64,000 nucleotides of DNA from Capsicum annuum (GCF_002878395.1 NC_061115.1:54870461-54934460); one strand, 5' to 3'; counted from the first letter of the stretch, positions 10,887 through 21,554 are shown. A program made the numbers and translations. Notes: a model not told the origin generated them from the sequence alone.

Positions 10887-10970
10887 AATCCCACTAAGAC
10901 AGTGATTTCAGGTACTCCTTTCTTTTCTAATCCCACTAAGACAGTGATTTCAGGTACTCCTTTCTTTCTT
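10887..10970 (+). repeat. Two-copy tandem duplication, 42-bp unit
   Basis: The unit beginning AATCCCACTAAGACAG and ending in the TCTTT run occurs twice head to tail (10887-10928, 10929-10970). The copies are almost identical. Confidence 0.9.
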
Positions 10971-11120
10971 AAATAAGTCGTCTTTAGCTTTTTCTTTTTA
11001 TTTCTAAATAAATGATAGATTTATGCTTTTAAGAATGGATTGACCATATTCTTTCAAATTTGCCCTTATTTACAAAACCAAAAACCACTAATTAGAATAT
11101 TTTTTTCCCAAGACATTTAT

Positions 11121-11361
11121 GGGTCGTTTAATTGGGAAAGATTTATCTCAGAATAATTTATCTCTGAATTAGTTATCTCGAAATTAACCGGGATTAGTTA
11201 TCCCACCATGTATATGAGATAACTTATTACATCACTACAGTGTAAATGATGGGATAAATAATTTTGGTGCTAATTAATACCTCTAATCAAACATGTGATA
11301 AAATGATACTCCATTTTATTCCGAAACTATTCATCCCCTAAACCTCACACCAAACAACCCC
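11121..11361. mobile_element. PIF/Harbinger-like MITE with TTA target duplication
   Basis: The left end GGGTCGTTTAATTGGG and right end CCAAACAACCCC are inverted complements with mismatches. TTA occurs at 11117-11119 and again at 11362-11364, the target triplet of PIF/Harbinger. One extra T precedes the left GGG. The element is about 241 bp with no ORF. Internal words such as AGTTATC and GATAACT form further inverted pairs. Confidence 0.75.
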
Positions 11362-11397
11362 TTATATATGCACAATACTCCATGACAACATCATTCA

Positions 11398-12449
11398 GGG
11401 GTCGTTTGGTAGGACGTATTAAAAAAAATAGTCCATGTATTAAGTATGGTATTACTTAATACGATGTTTGGTAGAATTTTGGACCTCTATATTACTAATA
11501 CCATGTATTAGTTATACACCCTTTATGGTATTATAGGGTGTATTACTAATACATCACATATGGTGGTATTAGCAATACATGAGTTTTAATACCATGGACT
11601 AATATGTATAAAGACAAAAATATCCCTCAAATTCTTTTAAATATTTTTTTTATTTTCTAAATTTTATTTTTTATATTTGTACTGATAAATTTATTTAAAT
11701 AAATTAGTTTATAAATTTTATTATTATTTACAAAAATGTCTCAAATTTCACTAATTTTTTTCTAAATCTTTTTCAATTTATTCAATGCGAGTTACTTCTT
11801 TTCAATTTATCAAGATAATAATATCCCTCCAAATAATTTTAGTCATAAAAAAATTGCTCCATTAACTTAAAAAAATACTTATTGATCAAAATTCGAAAAT
11901 AAATTGCATGATTGCATACAAGCTTTAATTTTGTAAATAGGCTATTCATAAATAAAAATAATTTTTCTACTTAGTTTTAACACTCTACCGAACACAACTT
12001 TATGTTAATAATGATTCTATTGTCTCATTCAAAAGTTACACGTACCCCCCTCTAATTTACAAACACCACAAAATGGAAACAACAAGCAAATGATAAACAA
12101 ATAAAGAAAGATAACCCCCCAAAAAAATTGCAAGTGAATGATTGAATCTTAAAATTATTTCAAAGTAAATAATTAGTTATATTGTTCATTTTTTTTTATT
12201 TTAAAAAAAAAATAATAAAGTTTTGCAAAGAAAATACACAAAGTTATGATATGTTGAGGGTATTTTTGTAAACAAAAAAATATTCTTTTAAGAATATAAC
12301 AATAAATATTGTTTTCAATACATCAAACCAGACACTGCATAAAAAATAATCTCAGTATTACTAATGCCAGTATTACTAATCCATGTACTACTAATCCCAG
12401 CATTACTAATACGGCCTATTCAGTATTATGCGCTCTATCAAACGACCCC
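11398..12449. mobile_element. Longer non-autonomous PIF/Harbinger-like element
   Basis: The left end GGGGTCGTTTGGTAGGA and right end TATCAAACGACCCC are inverted. The subterminal regions on both sides are built from repeated ATTACTAATAC-like words: 11440-11590 in one orientation, with clustered copies at 12350-12425. The flanking triplets are TCA and TTA. The roughly 1.05-kb body is AT-rich and codes for nothing recognisable. The ends are of the same type as the 6204 and 11121 elements. Confidence 0.75.
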
Positions 12450-12805
12450 TTAGTTTTCATAATTATATAAGCCTTTTCATTAACTCCAGTTTACATCTTC
12501 TGATTTAAATCTTTATTTTTTTCAAAATATCATTAAACTAACGAATATGCCCGCACTTGGCGCGATCATGAAAAGTTTGGTTGAATCTACCATTTACTCC
12601 ATCTAATCTGAAACGAAAACAGATGTACTAACAATCATGGATATGAACATTGGATTTAAAAGAGCATCGAGATGAACTAATTACACAATTTACTGGTGGA
12701 AACCCCTTGAACTTTTTATTGCTCATATGACAACCTCAGATATGACAGATTGATGAGAAATCGTAGTAACACTTATAAGAAGAATGCACTCATTGTTATT
12801 TTATT
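12450..12805. other. Gene-less stretch
   Basis: No ORF of note and no repeat boundary seen. This is the sequence separating the 11398-12449 element from the SINE. Confidence 0.6.
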
Positions 12806-13000
12806 GTGACCTATTGGTTCAATGAAGTTGGGTTAAGCACTATGAGGTCTAGGTTCAATTTCAAACAGAGACAAACACCAAATTAAATGATTTTTTTCCG
12901 TGGTGTTACCTAGTCTCCATTGCTGGTGGGAGGTGATAAGTATCCCATGAAATTAGTCGTGGTGCTCACAAGCTTGCCCGAGCACCACACTATAAAAAAA
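12806..13000 (+). mobile_element. SINE (SolS/Au-like)
   Basis: The sequence starts GTGACCTATTGGTTCAATGAAG and carries an eroded pol III B-box-like GGTTCAATTTC near 12852. It continues with TTGCTGGTGGGAGGT near 12920 and a GAATTAGTCG-GGTGC-CAAGC-CCGAGCACCAC type tail, ending in an A/T-rich TATAAAAAAA. This layout matches my memory of Au/SolS SINEs of Solanaceae: a tRNA-related head and the conserved body. No clean flanking duplication was identified. It has no coding capacity. Confidence 0.7.
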
Positions 13001-13067
13001 CAAATCATATCTCTTTCTTTGTTTATGAAGAGCAGCAGTCGCAAGTAATTTTTTGGGTTTAGTCCTA

Positions 13068-13123
13068 GCCGCAAATCTCCCTAGCTATTTTTAATGCCGC
13101 AAATCTCCCTAGCTATTTTTAAT
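13068..13123 (+). repeat. Perfect two-copy tandem duplication, 28-bp unit
   Basis: The unit beginning GCCGCAAATCTCCC and ending TTTTTAAT occurs at 13068-13095 and 13096-13123 with no differences seen. Confidence 0.95.
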
Positions 13124-13826
13124 GATAAATGTATTGTAATTACATTAACACATACCTCTCAAGCATAATGTAAATTATATATATTTCAAACGCAAATCAA
13201 AATCATACTTATTACTTAATCGACATGTAGAAAGCGAGGAAATGACATTGGGGTTTCTAAATACAAGGAAATTGCAGTTTCCTAACAATGAATTATGAAT
13301 TTTTAAACATAAGTAGAGTGAGAGAATGGGGAAAATGAGAAACAAAGACTGTCAAAACAATAGTTTGCGAAAAGATTAAAAAATTGCGACCAAATAAATT
13401 GCACATTACTACCAAGAAAAATTATAAATAAACTGCACATATTTTTTCATAAAATGGAAGGTAAAAAAAGGTTAGAATACCAAGTTGTATGTTTAAATAG
13501 AATAACCGATTCATTCGGGACAAACATATGGTCGAACTCTCATACGACATAAGGCCTTTAATTTTTTTATCAATTTGAGAATTAATGTAGATATTAAAAA
13601 TTTGCGGGCTCTACAACATGTATTTAATTTTATTAGCAGTTTTTCGGAGATTATTTTATCATAAACCTAGTTGGGAGATTATTCTACCCAAAATCCTAAC
13701 TCGTGATAGGGTAACATATTTTCTTGAAGAACCTTCTCCTAAATCTCATACATTTTGAGATATTCATAAAGAGATCAAGACACCAAATGTTGCCGGACGT
13801 TTCTTGCGGTAAGATATATCGTAAGA

Positions 13827-14902
13827 AGGGGCTGATCTATTAAGGCCCGTGAGGGTGTCACGTCACCCGCAAGCTTCGACGGAAACTTTATATATAGGTG
13901 TGTATATATACAGAATATGGATAACTATTAAAGTGCCAACAAGGTTCTCATTTGTTTGAGTGGCAAGGGGTTAAGTTTTCTCCTTGAAGGGTGTGGGTTC
14001 GAATCCTGTTGGGAGCTATTTATTTTGTGCGTCCATTGTATTGCACATTTATTGATTCACTTAATTGCATTATTTTGTACTCCTTCTATTTGTTTTTAAT
14101 TATTATTGACTCATATTATTAACAATTATTCTCTAACTTTTTTTTTTAATTTCTCATTGATTAGTATTTGCTTTTGCTTGATATAAAATGAAAAGATCAT
14201 GCATAAGTTTTATTCTCCTTATTATCAATTTTTATTTTAAAAAAAAGTCTCTTTTTTTCCTAAATCGACTTTGCCAATTTTATCGACTTCTTACTTCTTC
14301 TCCAATTCTCTGCTCCATCAGATTTCTTTATCAGTCACCCTTCGCAGTCCCATAATTATGGAGTCCTACGCAATTGTTTAACGGTCTAATGAGACTAGAT
14401 ACATCTTAGTTTAGTTTTTCTATATACCACCAATCTTGCTGCTATATTTTTATTTTTTTTAATAAAAGAACTAATTCTATATCTACTTTAAGGTTCCGCT
14501 TCTATTTCAAAATCCAAATTTTAAGTTTTCAATGTATAATGAATTTTAATTCTTGATGATTATCATAATAATTATACACAAAATTGAACCCCAATATTAT
14601 AAAAAGTTACAATCTTTAAGAAAAATAAATAAGTAAAAACCTGAAGCATTCCTTCTAAAAACTGCTTCCTAACTTGTTGAGACAGAAAAGGGCGAAATCA
14701 AATTTTTCACTAAGGAATTTCAAAATCGAAAGAAGTAAATAAACGAACTAGTCGAAGGAACTTCAAGATCTACTTTCTATACATAAAAAAAAAGGTTAAC
14801 TAGCTCCGCCTCGAAGGCAGATCCGGAATTTGAATTCTTCAATTGATTTAATCGACAAGTCTACTTGGCACCCAAAGACTCCAAATCATGGATCCACCTC
14901 TG
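13827..14902. mobile_element. Mutator-like non-autonomous element inside LTR 1
   Basis: The left end AGGGGCTGATCTA and right end GGATCCACCTCTG are imperfect inverted complements. The flanks are ATCGTAAGA and ATTGTAAGG (7 of 9 identical), fitting a 9-bp target duplication. The uninterrupted paralogue at about 16150 confirms the insertion. The body carries a GTGTCACGTCACCC word, a tRNA-like stretch with a perfect GGTTCGAATCC, and AT-rich DNA. No transposase is encoded. The end sequence resembles the smaller element at 8129-8403, so the two may share a transposase source. Confidence 0.65.
13945..14020 (+). other. tRNA-like segment (pol III box-like), not a tRNA gene
   Basis: TTTGAGTGGCAAGG resembles an A box and GGGTTCGAATCC matches the B box. 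The arms do not fold into a convincing cloverleaf, and no CCA-adjacent acceptor pairing was found. It is probably a SINE- or tRNA-derived fragment carried inside the Mutator-like element. Confidence 0.45.
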
Positions 14903-15267
14903 ATTGTAAGGAGGTTCAAATCTTCTTATATTCGAGAATAAACTACTAACCATCTTCGAATCACAAAGGTAATCAAGAGAGAGGAATCAAAGGAATAAAT
15001 AGAATTGTACCCATATTCTTTATGAATAAAATTCTCATTTCTTCATATTTTATTTGTGAACTGCATTTTATTTTTTATCACTATAAAATTTATTGGAAAC
15101 AAATTGTCATGTATAGTGGAATTAAATTTGTCATTCATCTCTTCTCTCACAAGTCCGATCTGGAAATTCTGGAGTCACAAAATCGCAAAGAAGTGAATTA
15201 CTTCAGAGACTCATTTTTGAGTTTTATCAGGTCTACACTCTGACAAGTCTTGAATTAGGGAGACATT

Positions 15268-15727
15268 TATAGACATAAAAAATTTGGGACTCTACAAAAT
15301 GAGCCTAATCCTGCTATCGTTTCTTGGAGGTTACTCTATCCAAACCTAACTTGGAAGCTACTCTATCAAAATCCTAACTTGGAGGTTACTCTACCTAAAC
15401 TCAAAATTACACCTATTTAAAAGGTGTTATATTCGCTTGAAGGGACATCTCAAAATCCCACATATCCTTGGGATCATTTTCATATGGAGATCAAGATTTA
15501 AGCAGACTCTTCTTAAACCTCTTTTCACGGAGCCCAAATTCAAATCTTACTAAGTACGAGAAATATGCTACTCGACCCTCGAATTACAAAGAAGATTAAG
15601 AGGGAAGAATAAAGGAAGGAATATAATTATACCCATATATCTATCAATAAAAATATTCTTGTTTCTTCATATTTATTTATGGTTGAAGTTTATTGTCCAT
15701 AAATTAAATCATATTATATTGCAAACA
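15268..15727 (+). repeat. TRIM-like LTR 2
   Basis: About 460 bp, with the same landmark order as LTR1 and LTR3 but more diverged (TAGACATAAAAAATTTGGG at the start, GCAAACA at the end). It includes an AATAAAAATATTC stretch that corresponds to the AATAAAATTC polyadenylation-like site of the other copies. Confidence 0.65.
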
Positions 15728-15891
15728 AATTGACACACCTAGTGAAATCAAATCGGCCCTTCATCTCTTCTCTCACAAATCAAATGAGCAAATCTAGAGT
15801 CATAAAATCGGTAGATATTACTATGTCTTGTCTTTGAGTTTCGGCAAATCTACAGTCTGACATGTCATGAAGTAGGGCATTTGTAGATATC

Positions 15892-16347
15892 AAAGCTTTG
15901 CGGGACTCTACAAGATGAGGTTAATCCTATTAGGGTTTCTTGAAGTGTATTTTACCCTAAGCTCTAGCTTGGAGACTACTATATGCAAAACACTAAATCA
16001 TGCCTATTTATAGGGTAACATATTCCCTTGAAGAGCCATCACCAAAATCATGCATTTTGAGATGTTCATAAAGATATCAAGACACCAAATATGATGCCAA
16101 ATACTGCCGTTATCAGAGCTGCTGTCGGATGTTCCTTGCGGTCAAATATATCTGAAAGTGGTTCAAATCTTCCTACATTTGAGAATAAGCTACTAATGAC
16201 CCTCGAATAATGGAGATAATCAAGAGAGAAGAATCAAAGGAATAAACAGAATTGTACCGATATTCTTTATGAATAAAATTCTAATTTCTTTATATTTTAT
16301 TTGTGATTGCAATTTATTTTCTATCACTATAAAATTTATTGCAAACA
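15892..16347 (+). repeat. TRIM-like LTR 3, uninterrupted
   Basis: About 456 bp, from TGTAGATATC to GCAAACA. It keeps the uninterrupted sequence across the site where LTR1 is split (ATATATCTGAAAGTGGTTC near 16147-16165), so it serves as an internal empty site. The bases after it no longer look like a PBS, consistent with the outer edge of the element. Confidence 0.65.
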
Positions 16348-16889
16348 ATTATATATTCAAATACTCAAAAATTCATACATAGTCGGGGCTCCAATGCGGG
16401 CATCGAACACCCGGATGGGAAACCAAAAAAATAAAATAAAAGACATAATATCATAACTACAGAACAAGGAACGTGAGTGTCTGAAAAATGCTTAAAATGA
16501 CTATAGTATATATAAGTCTCGATTATTACTACAAAATGAAGAAAGTAAGTATTTTTATTTAACTATAGGAACCTGACGATATACCACCTCCTGAGCACCC
16601 CAAAAAATTTATACCTCATCGTTAGCTTTCCAAATCAAAATTAGCCACATTTACAAACCAAATCATATGAAACCAAGAATATGCCAATAAAGATCTACTA
16701 CGAAATGAAAAAAATTTGAATATTTTAAAAAATATATCATACAATGGTTACACAATATTTTTGAAGTTTAAGAAAGGGAAGAAACGGAGATTTCACATCA
16801 TCATTGCTTTCACGAAAAGAGTAAGAGTAACCAAAAGAATGGTATATGTAGATAAACTTTATTTTTTGGTTTCTCGTCTGGTGTGCGAT
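16348..16889. other. Gene-less stretch before the copia element
   Basis: No ORF of interest. A compact GC-richer patch (16384-16425) reads GCATCGAACACCCGG and, on the minus strand, contains a GGTGTTCGATGCC word that looks like a degenerate B box; this may be a SINE remnant, but no full element could be delimited. Confidence 0.5.
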
Positions 16890-17094
16890 TGTTAGGACAC
16901 CATAACAGTTATGTTTATGTAATTACATTTGATTAGAATTGTATAATTTATCTTTTTACATGTGATTAGAATTGTATAGTTTATCTCTTAGAGAGTTGGT
17001 GTTCAACTACACTTTGTATATCATCTTGTATGTATTGAGAAAGAACTCTTCCGTGAATGATAATCGAGTTTTATATCTTTATAAAATCTTTACA
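16890..17094 (+). repeat. copia 5' LTR (205 bp)
   Basis: Starts TGTTAGGACACC and ends ATCTTTACA. It carries two copies of a 33-bp GATTAGAATTGTATA-centred unit. The remainder aligns throughout with the 3' LTR, including TTAGTGTTCAACTACA-like and TGAATGATAATCGAG stretches. Confidence 0.9.
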
Positions 17095-17112
17095 TAGTAT
17101 TGGAACCTTGCG
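17095..17112 (+). other. copia primer-binding site, eroded
   Basis: Bases just after the 5' LTR read TAGTATTGGAACCTTG. The TTGG start fits a site complementary to initiator tRNA-Met (TGGTATCAGAGC), but the rest is diverged. The homologous site after the 3' LTR is better preserved. Confidence 0.5.
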
Positions 17113-17298
17113 AAGACTCATGTTTCATAGTGGCACTTTCCACAATTACCAGTATCACCTTGCAAACCCCTTCCTAGAAATTTTCATCGCTCGCAACCAA
17201 CATTAATCAGTCCATCTTCTCAAATTAGACCGTTATAATTATATTGTGCGGAAATCACAATTCTCCCAATTCTAAGGGGTCACAAACTCGAGGGATAT

Positions 17299-18010
17299 GT
17301 GGATGGTACACACAATTGCCCTCCAAAGTTAACTCCAAATAGATATTTTGAAGCAACCTCAACTAACATGGTTATCAACTCATCGTACAGTTTATGGATC
17401 AAACAAAACAAACTTTTATTGAGTAGGATTCTCTCAACCCTCACCAAAGTGATTTTAGACCAAGTGGTCAGTTGTACAACATCTCCAACTGTTCAGACAA
17501 CACTTGAGACAATGTTTGCATTAATACGACTAAGGCTGTAAGTACACACCACAAAGAAAGGCAACTCACCCATAGTAGAATATCTTCAAACGATGTAGTC
17601 ATTGTGGCACACTCTGTCACTAATGATAATCTTGTCTTATATATTCTTGGAGGACTTGGACAAGAACATAATGCCATAATTTTCTCGGTCACTACTAGGG
17701 TTAAGTTAATTTCATTAGCTGATTTTCATGGGTTGCTTTTAAGTCAAGAGTATTGTTTGGAGCACATGACAAGTATAGAACAAGGATTAGGCCAAGCCAA
17801 CGTGTCTACTAGATAATCCAATAATACTAAGAATAATAATTCCTTTAAGAAGCCTACTAATATCAATAACAATTAAGTTTATGGTAGAAGATCTGGACAA
17901 GGATGAGGTCGAGGTCGCGAAGCCAACTCATCCAACCAAAATCAATGTCAAGTTTGCCATAAGTTTAGTCAATCCTGATTTGCTACCATCATTTTGACCA
18001 TGCCTATCAA
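17299..18010 (+). pseudogene. copia gag remnant with damaged zinc knuckle
   Basis: The segments 17299-17541 and 17604-17816 form the capsid-like region of a copia gag (UBN2 type), with PNRYFEA-like and LWIKQNKLLLSRILSTLT blocks and the typical ILGGLGQEHNAII motif at about 17643. A later CQVCHKFSQS block near 17948 is the zinc knuckle. Its usual His is absent and a stop follows. The protein would have formed the virus-like particle around the RNA. Frames change near 17540 and 17820. Confidence 0.75.
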
Positions 18011-18049
18011 GCTTCATTCAAATTGCATATGGTTGTTCTCATTGCACAA

Positions 18050-18235
18050 CCTTCTATGGTTGGAGACTCAAATTGGAATCCGAATTCTGGGGCTACTCAT
18101 CATTTAACTAACGATATGCAGAATATGAAAGTAAAAGGAGTGTATATGGGAAACGATCAAATTTATGTTGGTAATGGCACATGTTTGATAATCTCTCACT
18201 TTGGTAATGCTATCTTACCTACAGTTGGTTGACCT
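18050..18235 (+). pseudogene. copia aspartic protease, active-site Asp lost
   Basis: The segment contains WNPNSGATHHLT, followed by GNGTCLIISHFGNA, the copia protease pattern. The family active site is D-S/T-G-A; here the Asp codon reads AAT (Asn), one G-to-A change away. Without this Asp the enzyme could not cut the Gag-Pol polyprotein. A stop ends the frame at 18230. Confidence 0.8.
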
Positions 18236-18389
18236 CTACATTTATCTAATGTATTATTGGTGTTTAAAATTACCAAGAACTTGTTTAGTATAGCAAAGTT
18301 CACATCGACAATAATGTTATATTTGAGTTTCACCCTCCTTTTTGTCTTGTGAAGGATCGGGAAACGGGGAAAGTACTGTTGCACGGGAC

Positions 18390-19322
18390 TCTTGAGTGAG
18401 ACCTTTATTGTCTCTTTACATCTTAGTTACTCGGCCAACCTTCTCCCTCAAATAAATAACAGGATTTTCATGTCTCCAAGTAATCTTTTGATCTATGACA
18501 TAGTCGTTTAGGTCACTCATTTCTATGAGAAGTCAATAGTATTATTAGAAGTCTTTCTTTACCATTCAAATTGAGTCCTCGGTATAATGTTTGTTCTTCT
18601 TTCCAATATGGTAAGAATCATAAATTACCATGGTCTAATTCTAGTTCTAATGCTTGTTTTCATCTTGATTTGATGCACAGTGATGTACCAGATTCTGCTC
18701 CACAATTGGCTAGTAATAAATTCCATTATTATGTTTTTTTTATTAATTACTTTAGCAAATTTGCATTGTTGTTTCCTATGAGTTCCAAAAATGAAGTTTA
18801 TACAATATTTTTATGCTTTAAAGCTCAAGTCCAGAAGTTCTTTGAGCATTATAACAATCTGATTAGGGTGACGAATATAGGTAATTATCAAACTTTTTTG
18901 CTCGAGAGGGGGACCATTCATCACTTATCTTGTCCCTATAGCCGTGAACAAAATAGTACCGCCGAAAAAAACAGTCATATTATTGAAATATATTTAACAT
19001 GTCTCGTACATGCATCCCTTTCTCTCACCTTTTGGGATCATGATTTTGCTACTGTGGTTTACACTATAAATCATATCCCGTCACCCTCTCACATTCACCT
19101 TATGAGATGTTGTTCAAATAGATTCCTGATTATCATTTCATGAAAACTTTTGACTGCGCATGTTTTCCATTCTTTCGTCCTTGTAACTCTCACAAACTAG
19201 CCTTTCAATCCTTAAAATGTATTTTCTTAGGGTATAGTGGAAATCATAAAGGATATCAGCGCTTGCATATACCTTGTGGCAAAATATATCTCTCTCGATA
19301 TGTGGTTTTTGATGAGTTATAA
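18390..19322 (+). pseudogene. copia integrase, broken
   Basis: The GAG-pre-integrase region is eroded (18390-18570). The integrase core follows in 18571-19143, with CSSFQYGK, LDLMHSDV (first acidic region), a block where the second catalytic Asp would be but reads VTNIGNY, and PYSREQNSTAEK, which keeps the Glu. The C-terminal part is 19140-19322, with LKCIFLGYSGNHKGYQ, typical of copia. The loss of the second Asp and the frame change near 19140 make it inactive. Confidence 0.85.
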
Positions 19323-19790
19323 TTTTTCTTTGATAGTTTATCTTCGACTTCTAATAGAGCACCAACCACCAACTCTACTATCATGACCTCATTTCCCATC
19401 ATTGCTCCTTGTAATTCCTCTTCACAAATCACTGTTGCTAATAATAATTCTATAGTAGCTTCTGCCTCGCCAACTCCATCGTTAAACTCGTCAAATCCTT
19501 CTTCACCAAGTCCACCATCCAGCTCACCGATGTGCTATTCGGTCTTATCTGATTTGTCTCTATATTCTATCCTTGCTATTAACCTTACTTTTGATGTTCC
19601 AGTAACTATTGATACTCCTATCATTGCTCATAATTCTTAACCACCGGCTGCTCGGACAACATACTTTGTACCTCATTCTATGGTCATCAGGAGTAAGACT
19701 AAATCACAACTTCCCCGAGCTCACATTGCCACAAAATATCCTTTGCCTCTATTTGCCCTTCCACCTGAACCTATATGTTTACACAAGCCA
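19323..19790 (+). pseudogene. copia integrase-RT linker (Ser/Pro-rich)
   Basis: The open segment 19383-19640 is rich in Ser, Pro and Asn (for example SNPSSPSPPSSSP), the usual low-complexity linker between copia integrase and reverse transcriptase. No fold is expected. Confidence 0.7.
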
Positions 19791-20490
19791 ACAAATATCC
19801 AAAATGGCTAATGGCTATGCAAGAAGAGTACAACACTCTCTTGAAAAATGGTACTTGGTCCCTTGTTCCATCCTTCGAGATAAAGAATATTATGGGATTC
19901 AAATGAATTTTTAAGTTAAAAGTCAATCCTAGTGGCTCCATTGAGCGTTACAAGGCCCGTTTAATGACAAAGGGATTTAGCCAAGAGTCTAGAGTGGACT
20001 ATCATGAAACATTCAGTACTGTAGTGAAGCCTACAACTATCAAAATGGTTTTGTCTCTAGCTCTATCAAAATGGTGGTCTTTACGGTAGCTCGATGTCAA
20101 AAATGCATTTCTTCAATGGCAATTACATGAAGAGTATACATATCTCAACCCTCTGGATTTACTGATCCAAAATATCCCAACCATGTGTGTGCAAGCTTCA
20201 CAAAGCCCTTTATGGCCTTAAATAGGAACCTCTAGCATGGTTTGAGAAGCTTAGTTTAAATTTGCTTGAACTCAATTTTGTAACTTTCAAATCTGATACA
20301 TCTCTATTTATATGCAATTGTGAAGGCTATATTACTATTACGTTGATGCATGTAGATGATCTTATTGTTATTGGAAGCTCTAATGAGTTCATTGAAAGCC
20401 TTGTTCTTCAAATGTCTAATGTCTTTATTGTAAAAGATCTTAGTAAGATACACTACTTTCTTAGTGCTGAGGTCCATTATTAGCCCACGG
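19791..20490 (+). pseudogene. copia reverse transcriptase, broken
   Basis: Coding-like blocks in changing frames read MQEEYNTLLKNGTW (19814), KGFSQESRVDYHETFS (about 19969), LDVKNAFLQW (about 20092) and, in 20262-20483, MHVDDLIVIGS. The active-site box is HVDD instead of the family YVDD; both aspartates remain. Several stops and at least three frame changes are present. Confidence 0.85.
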
Positions 20491-21240
20491 GATTGACTCT
20501 TACTCAATTATAGTACATTAGAGCACTTATCGATCGTGCCAATATGGATGGTGCAAAACCAATTTGTACACCTAGGTCACAGAACTTCAATTGTCTCAAT
20601 ATGGGAGTTCACTATTTTTGGATCCATCATTATATCGCAGCTTGATAGGAGCTCTTCAATATATAACTATCACGCATCTGGATGTGTCATTTACTGTCAA
20701 CAAATGATATCAGTTCATGCATATACCTATGGAGTCTCATTTCACTGCTATGAAACACTTGTAGCGTTATTTAAAGACAACCATAAACCTCGGCTTGCAC
20801 TTGCGTTTCGATAGCTCCTTACAACTTCAGGCCTTTACATATACGAACTAGGCTGGTTGCCTAGATGACCAGAGATCTACCAATGTTATTGTCTATTTAT
20901 TCGACCCAATTTAGTATCATGGAGCTCAAAGAAGTAGCGAGTGGTTCAATGATCTAGTACCGAGGCTGAATATATGGCCGTAGCTGCTGTAAATCTTCTT
21001 CAAGAGTTGCGTGCCTATCTTTCCCAAGCTCTCACACTATGGTGTGATGATCTACCCACTACCTAACTTATTGCCAATCCTATTTTTCATGCGCGAATTA
21101 AACATATTGAATTGGATTTTCATTTATTCGAGAGAAAGTGGCCTCAAAGGACCTGGACGTTCGCTACACCAGTTCGTTGGATCAACAAGCAAACATCTTC
21201 ACCAAGAGCCTTCCTTCCCGTCAGTTTCATCTCCTGTGTT
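20491..21240 (+). pseudogene. copia RNase H remnant
   Basis: Following the RT, the characteristic SSTEAEYMAVA block occurs near 20956, and nearby STSKHLHQEPS-like text near 21184 corresponds to the family's terminal ADIFTK region. Frames are heavily broken. An Asp-containing WCDD block is present near 21040. Confidence 0.75.
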
Positions 21241-21271
21241 CCAAGCTTGCAGTTGCGCAGCCATACCTCAG

Positions 21272-21283
21272 CTTGCAGGGGCA
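21272..21283 (+). other. copia polypurine tract
   Basis: GCTTGCAGGGGCA directly precedes the 3' LTR start. A short purine run of this type primes plus-strand cDNA synthesis in copia elements. Confidence 0.6.
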
Positions 21284-21554
21284 TATTAGGACACTATAAC
21301 AATCATGTTTATGTATTTATATTTGATTAGAACTTTATAGTTTATCCCTTTACATTTGATTAGAATTGTATAGTTTATCTCTCTATACTTGATTAGAATT
21401 ATGTAGTTTATCTCTTTACATTTGATTAGAATTATATAGTTTATCTCTTAGAGAGTTAGTGTTCAACTACAATTTGTATAACATTTTGTATATATTGAGG
21501 AAGAACTCCTCCATGAATGATAATCGAGTTTTATAACTTCTTAAAATCTTTACA
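21284..21554 (+). repeat. copia 3' LTR (271 bp) with expanded 33-bp repeat
   Basis: Starts TATTAGGACAC and ends ATCTTTACA. It holds four tandem copies of the 33-bp GATTAGAAnTnTATAGTTTATC unit, against two in the 5' LTR. The 66-bp length difference equals exactly two units. Confidence 0.9.

Larger units (their letters stand above)
13586..15101 (+). repeat. TRIM-like LTR 1, split by insertion
   Basis: The LTR is represented by 13586-13826 and 14903-15101, about 440 bp without the insert. Landmarks shared with LTR3 are TTTGCGGG near the start, AGGGTAACATATT, GAGATCAAGACACCAAAT, TTCTTGCGGT, TTCGAGAATAA-CTACTAA and TTTATGAATAAAATTCT. Confidence 0.65.
13586..16347 (+). mobile_element. TRIM-like tandem: LTR-interior-LTR-interior-LTR
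   Basis: Three related blocks of about 460 bp start TGTAGATATT (13586), TATAGACATA (15268) and TGTAGATATC (15892) and end GGAAACA, GCAAACA and GCAAACA. The first two are followed by AATTG-CA-spaced, PBS-like sequence (15102 and 15728), then only about 165 bp of interior, a purine-rich GTAGGG/TTAGGGAG tract, and the next block. No protein is encoded. The flanking pentamers ATTAA (13581-13585) and ATTAT (16348-16352) match at 4 of 5. The short interior with PBS and PPT but no genes fits a terminal-repeat retrotransposon in miniature, here with a shared-LTR tandem. The first LTR is split by a Mutator-like insertion. Confidence 0.6.
16890..21554 (+). mobile_element. Ty1/copia LTR retrotransposon, decayed
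   Basis: The element is bounded by LTRs 16890-17094 and 21284-21554 and contains gag, protease, integrase, reverse transcriptase and RNase H remnants in copia order (integrase before RT). It is about 4.7 kb, the usual size for plant copia elements. All domains have stops or frame changes. A PBS-like site follows the 5' LTR and, unusually, also follows the 3' LTR. A purine-rich GCAGGGGCA tract lies just before the 3' LTR. Confidence 0.9.

Noticed and set aside
13945..14020. Functional tRNA gene
   Set aside because: It has a good B box but no cloverleaf or paired acceptor stem and lies inside a transposon.
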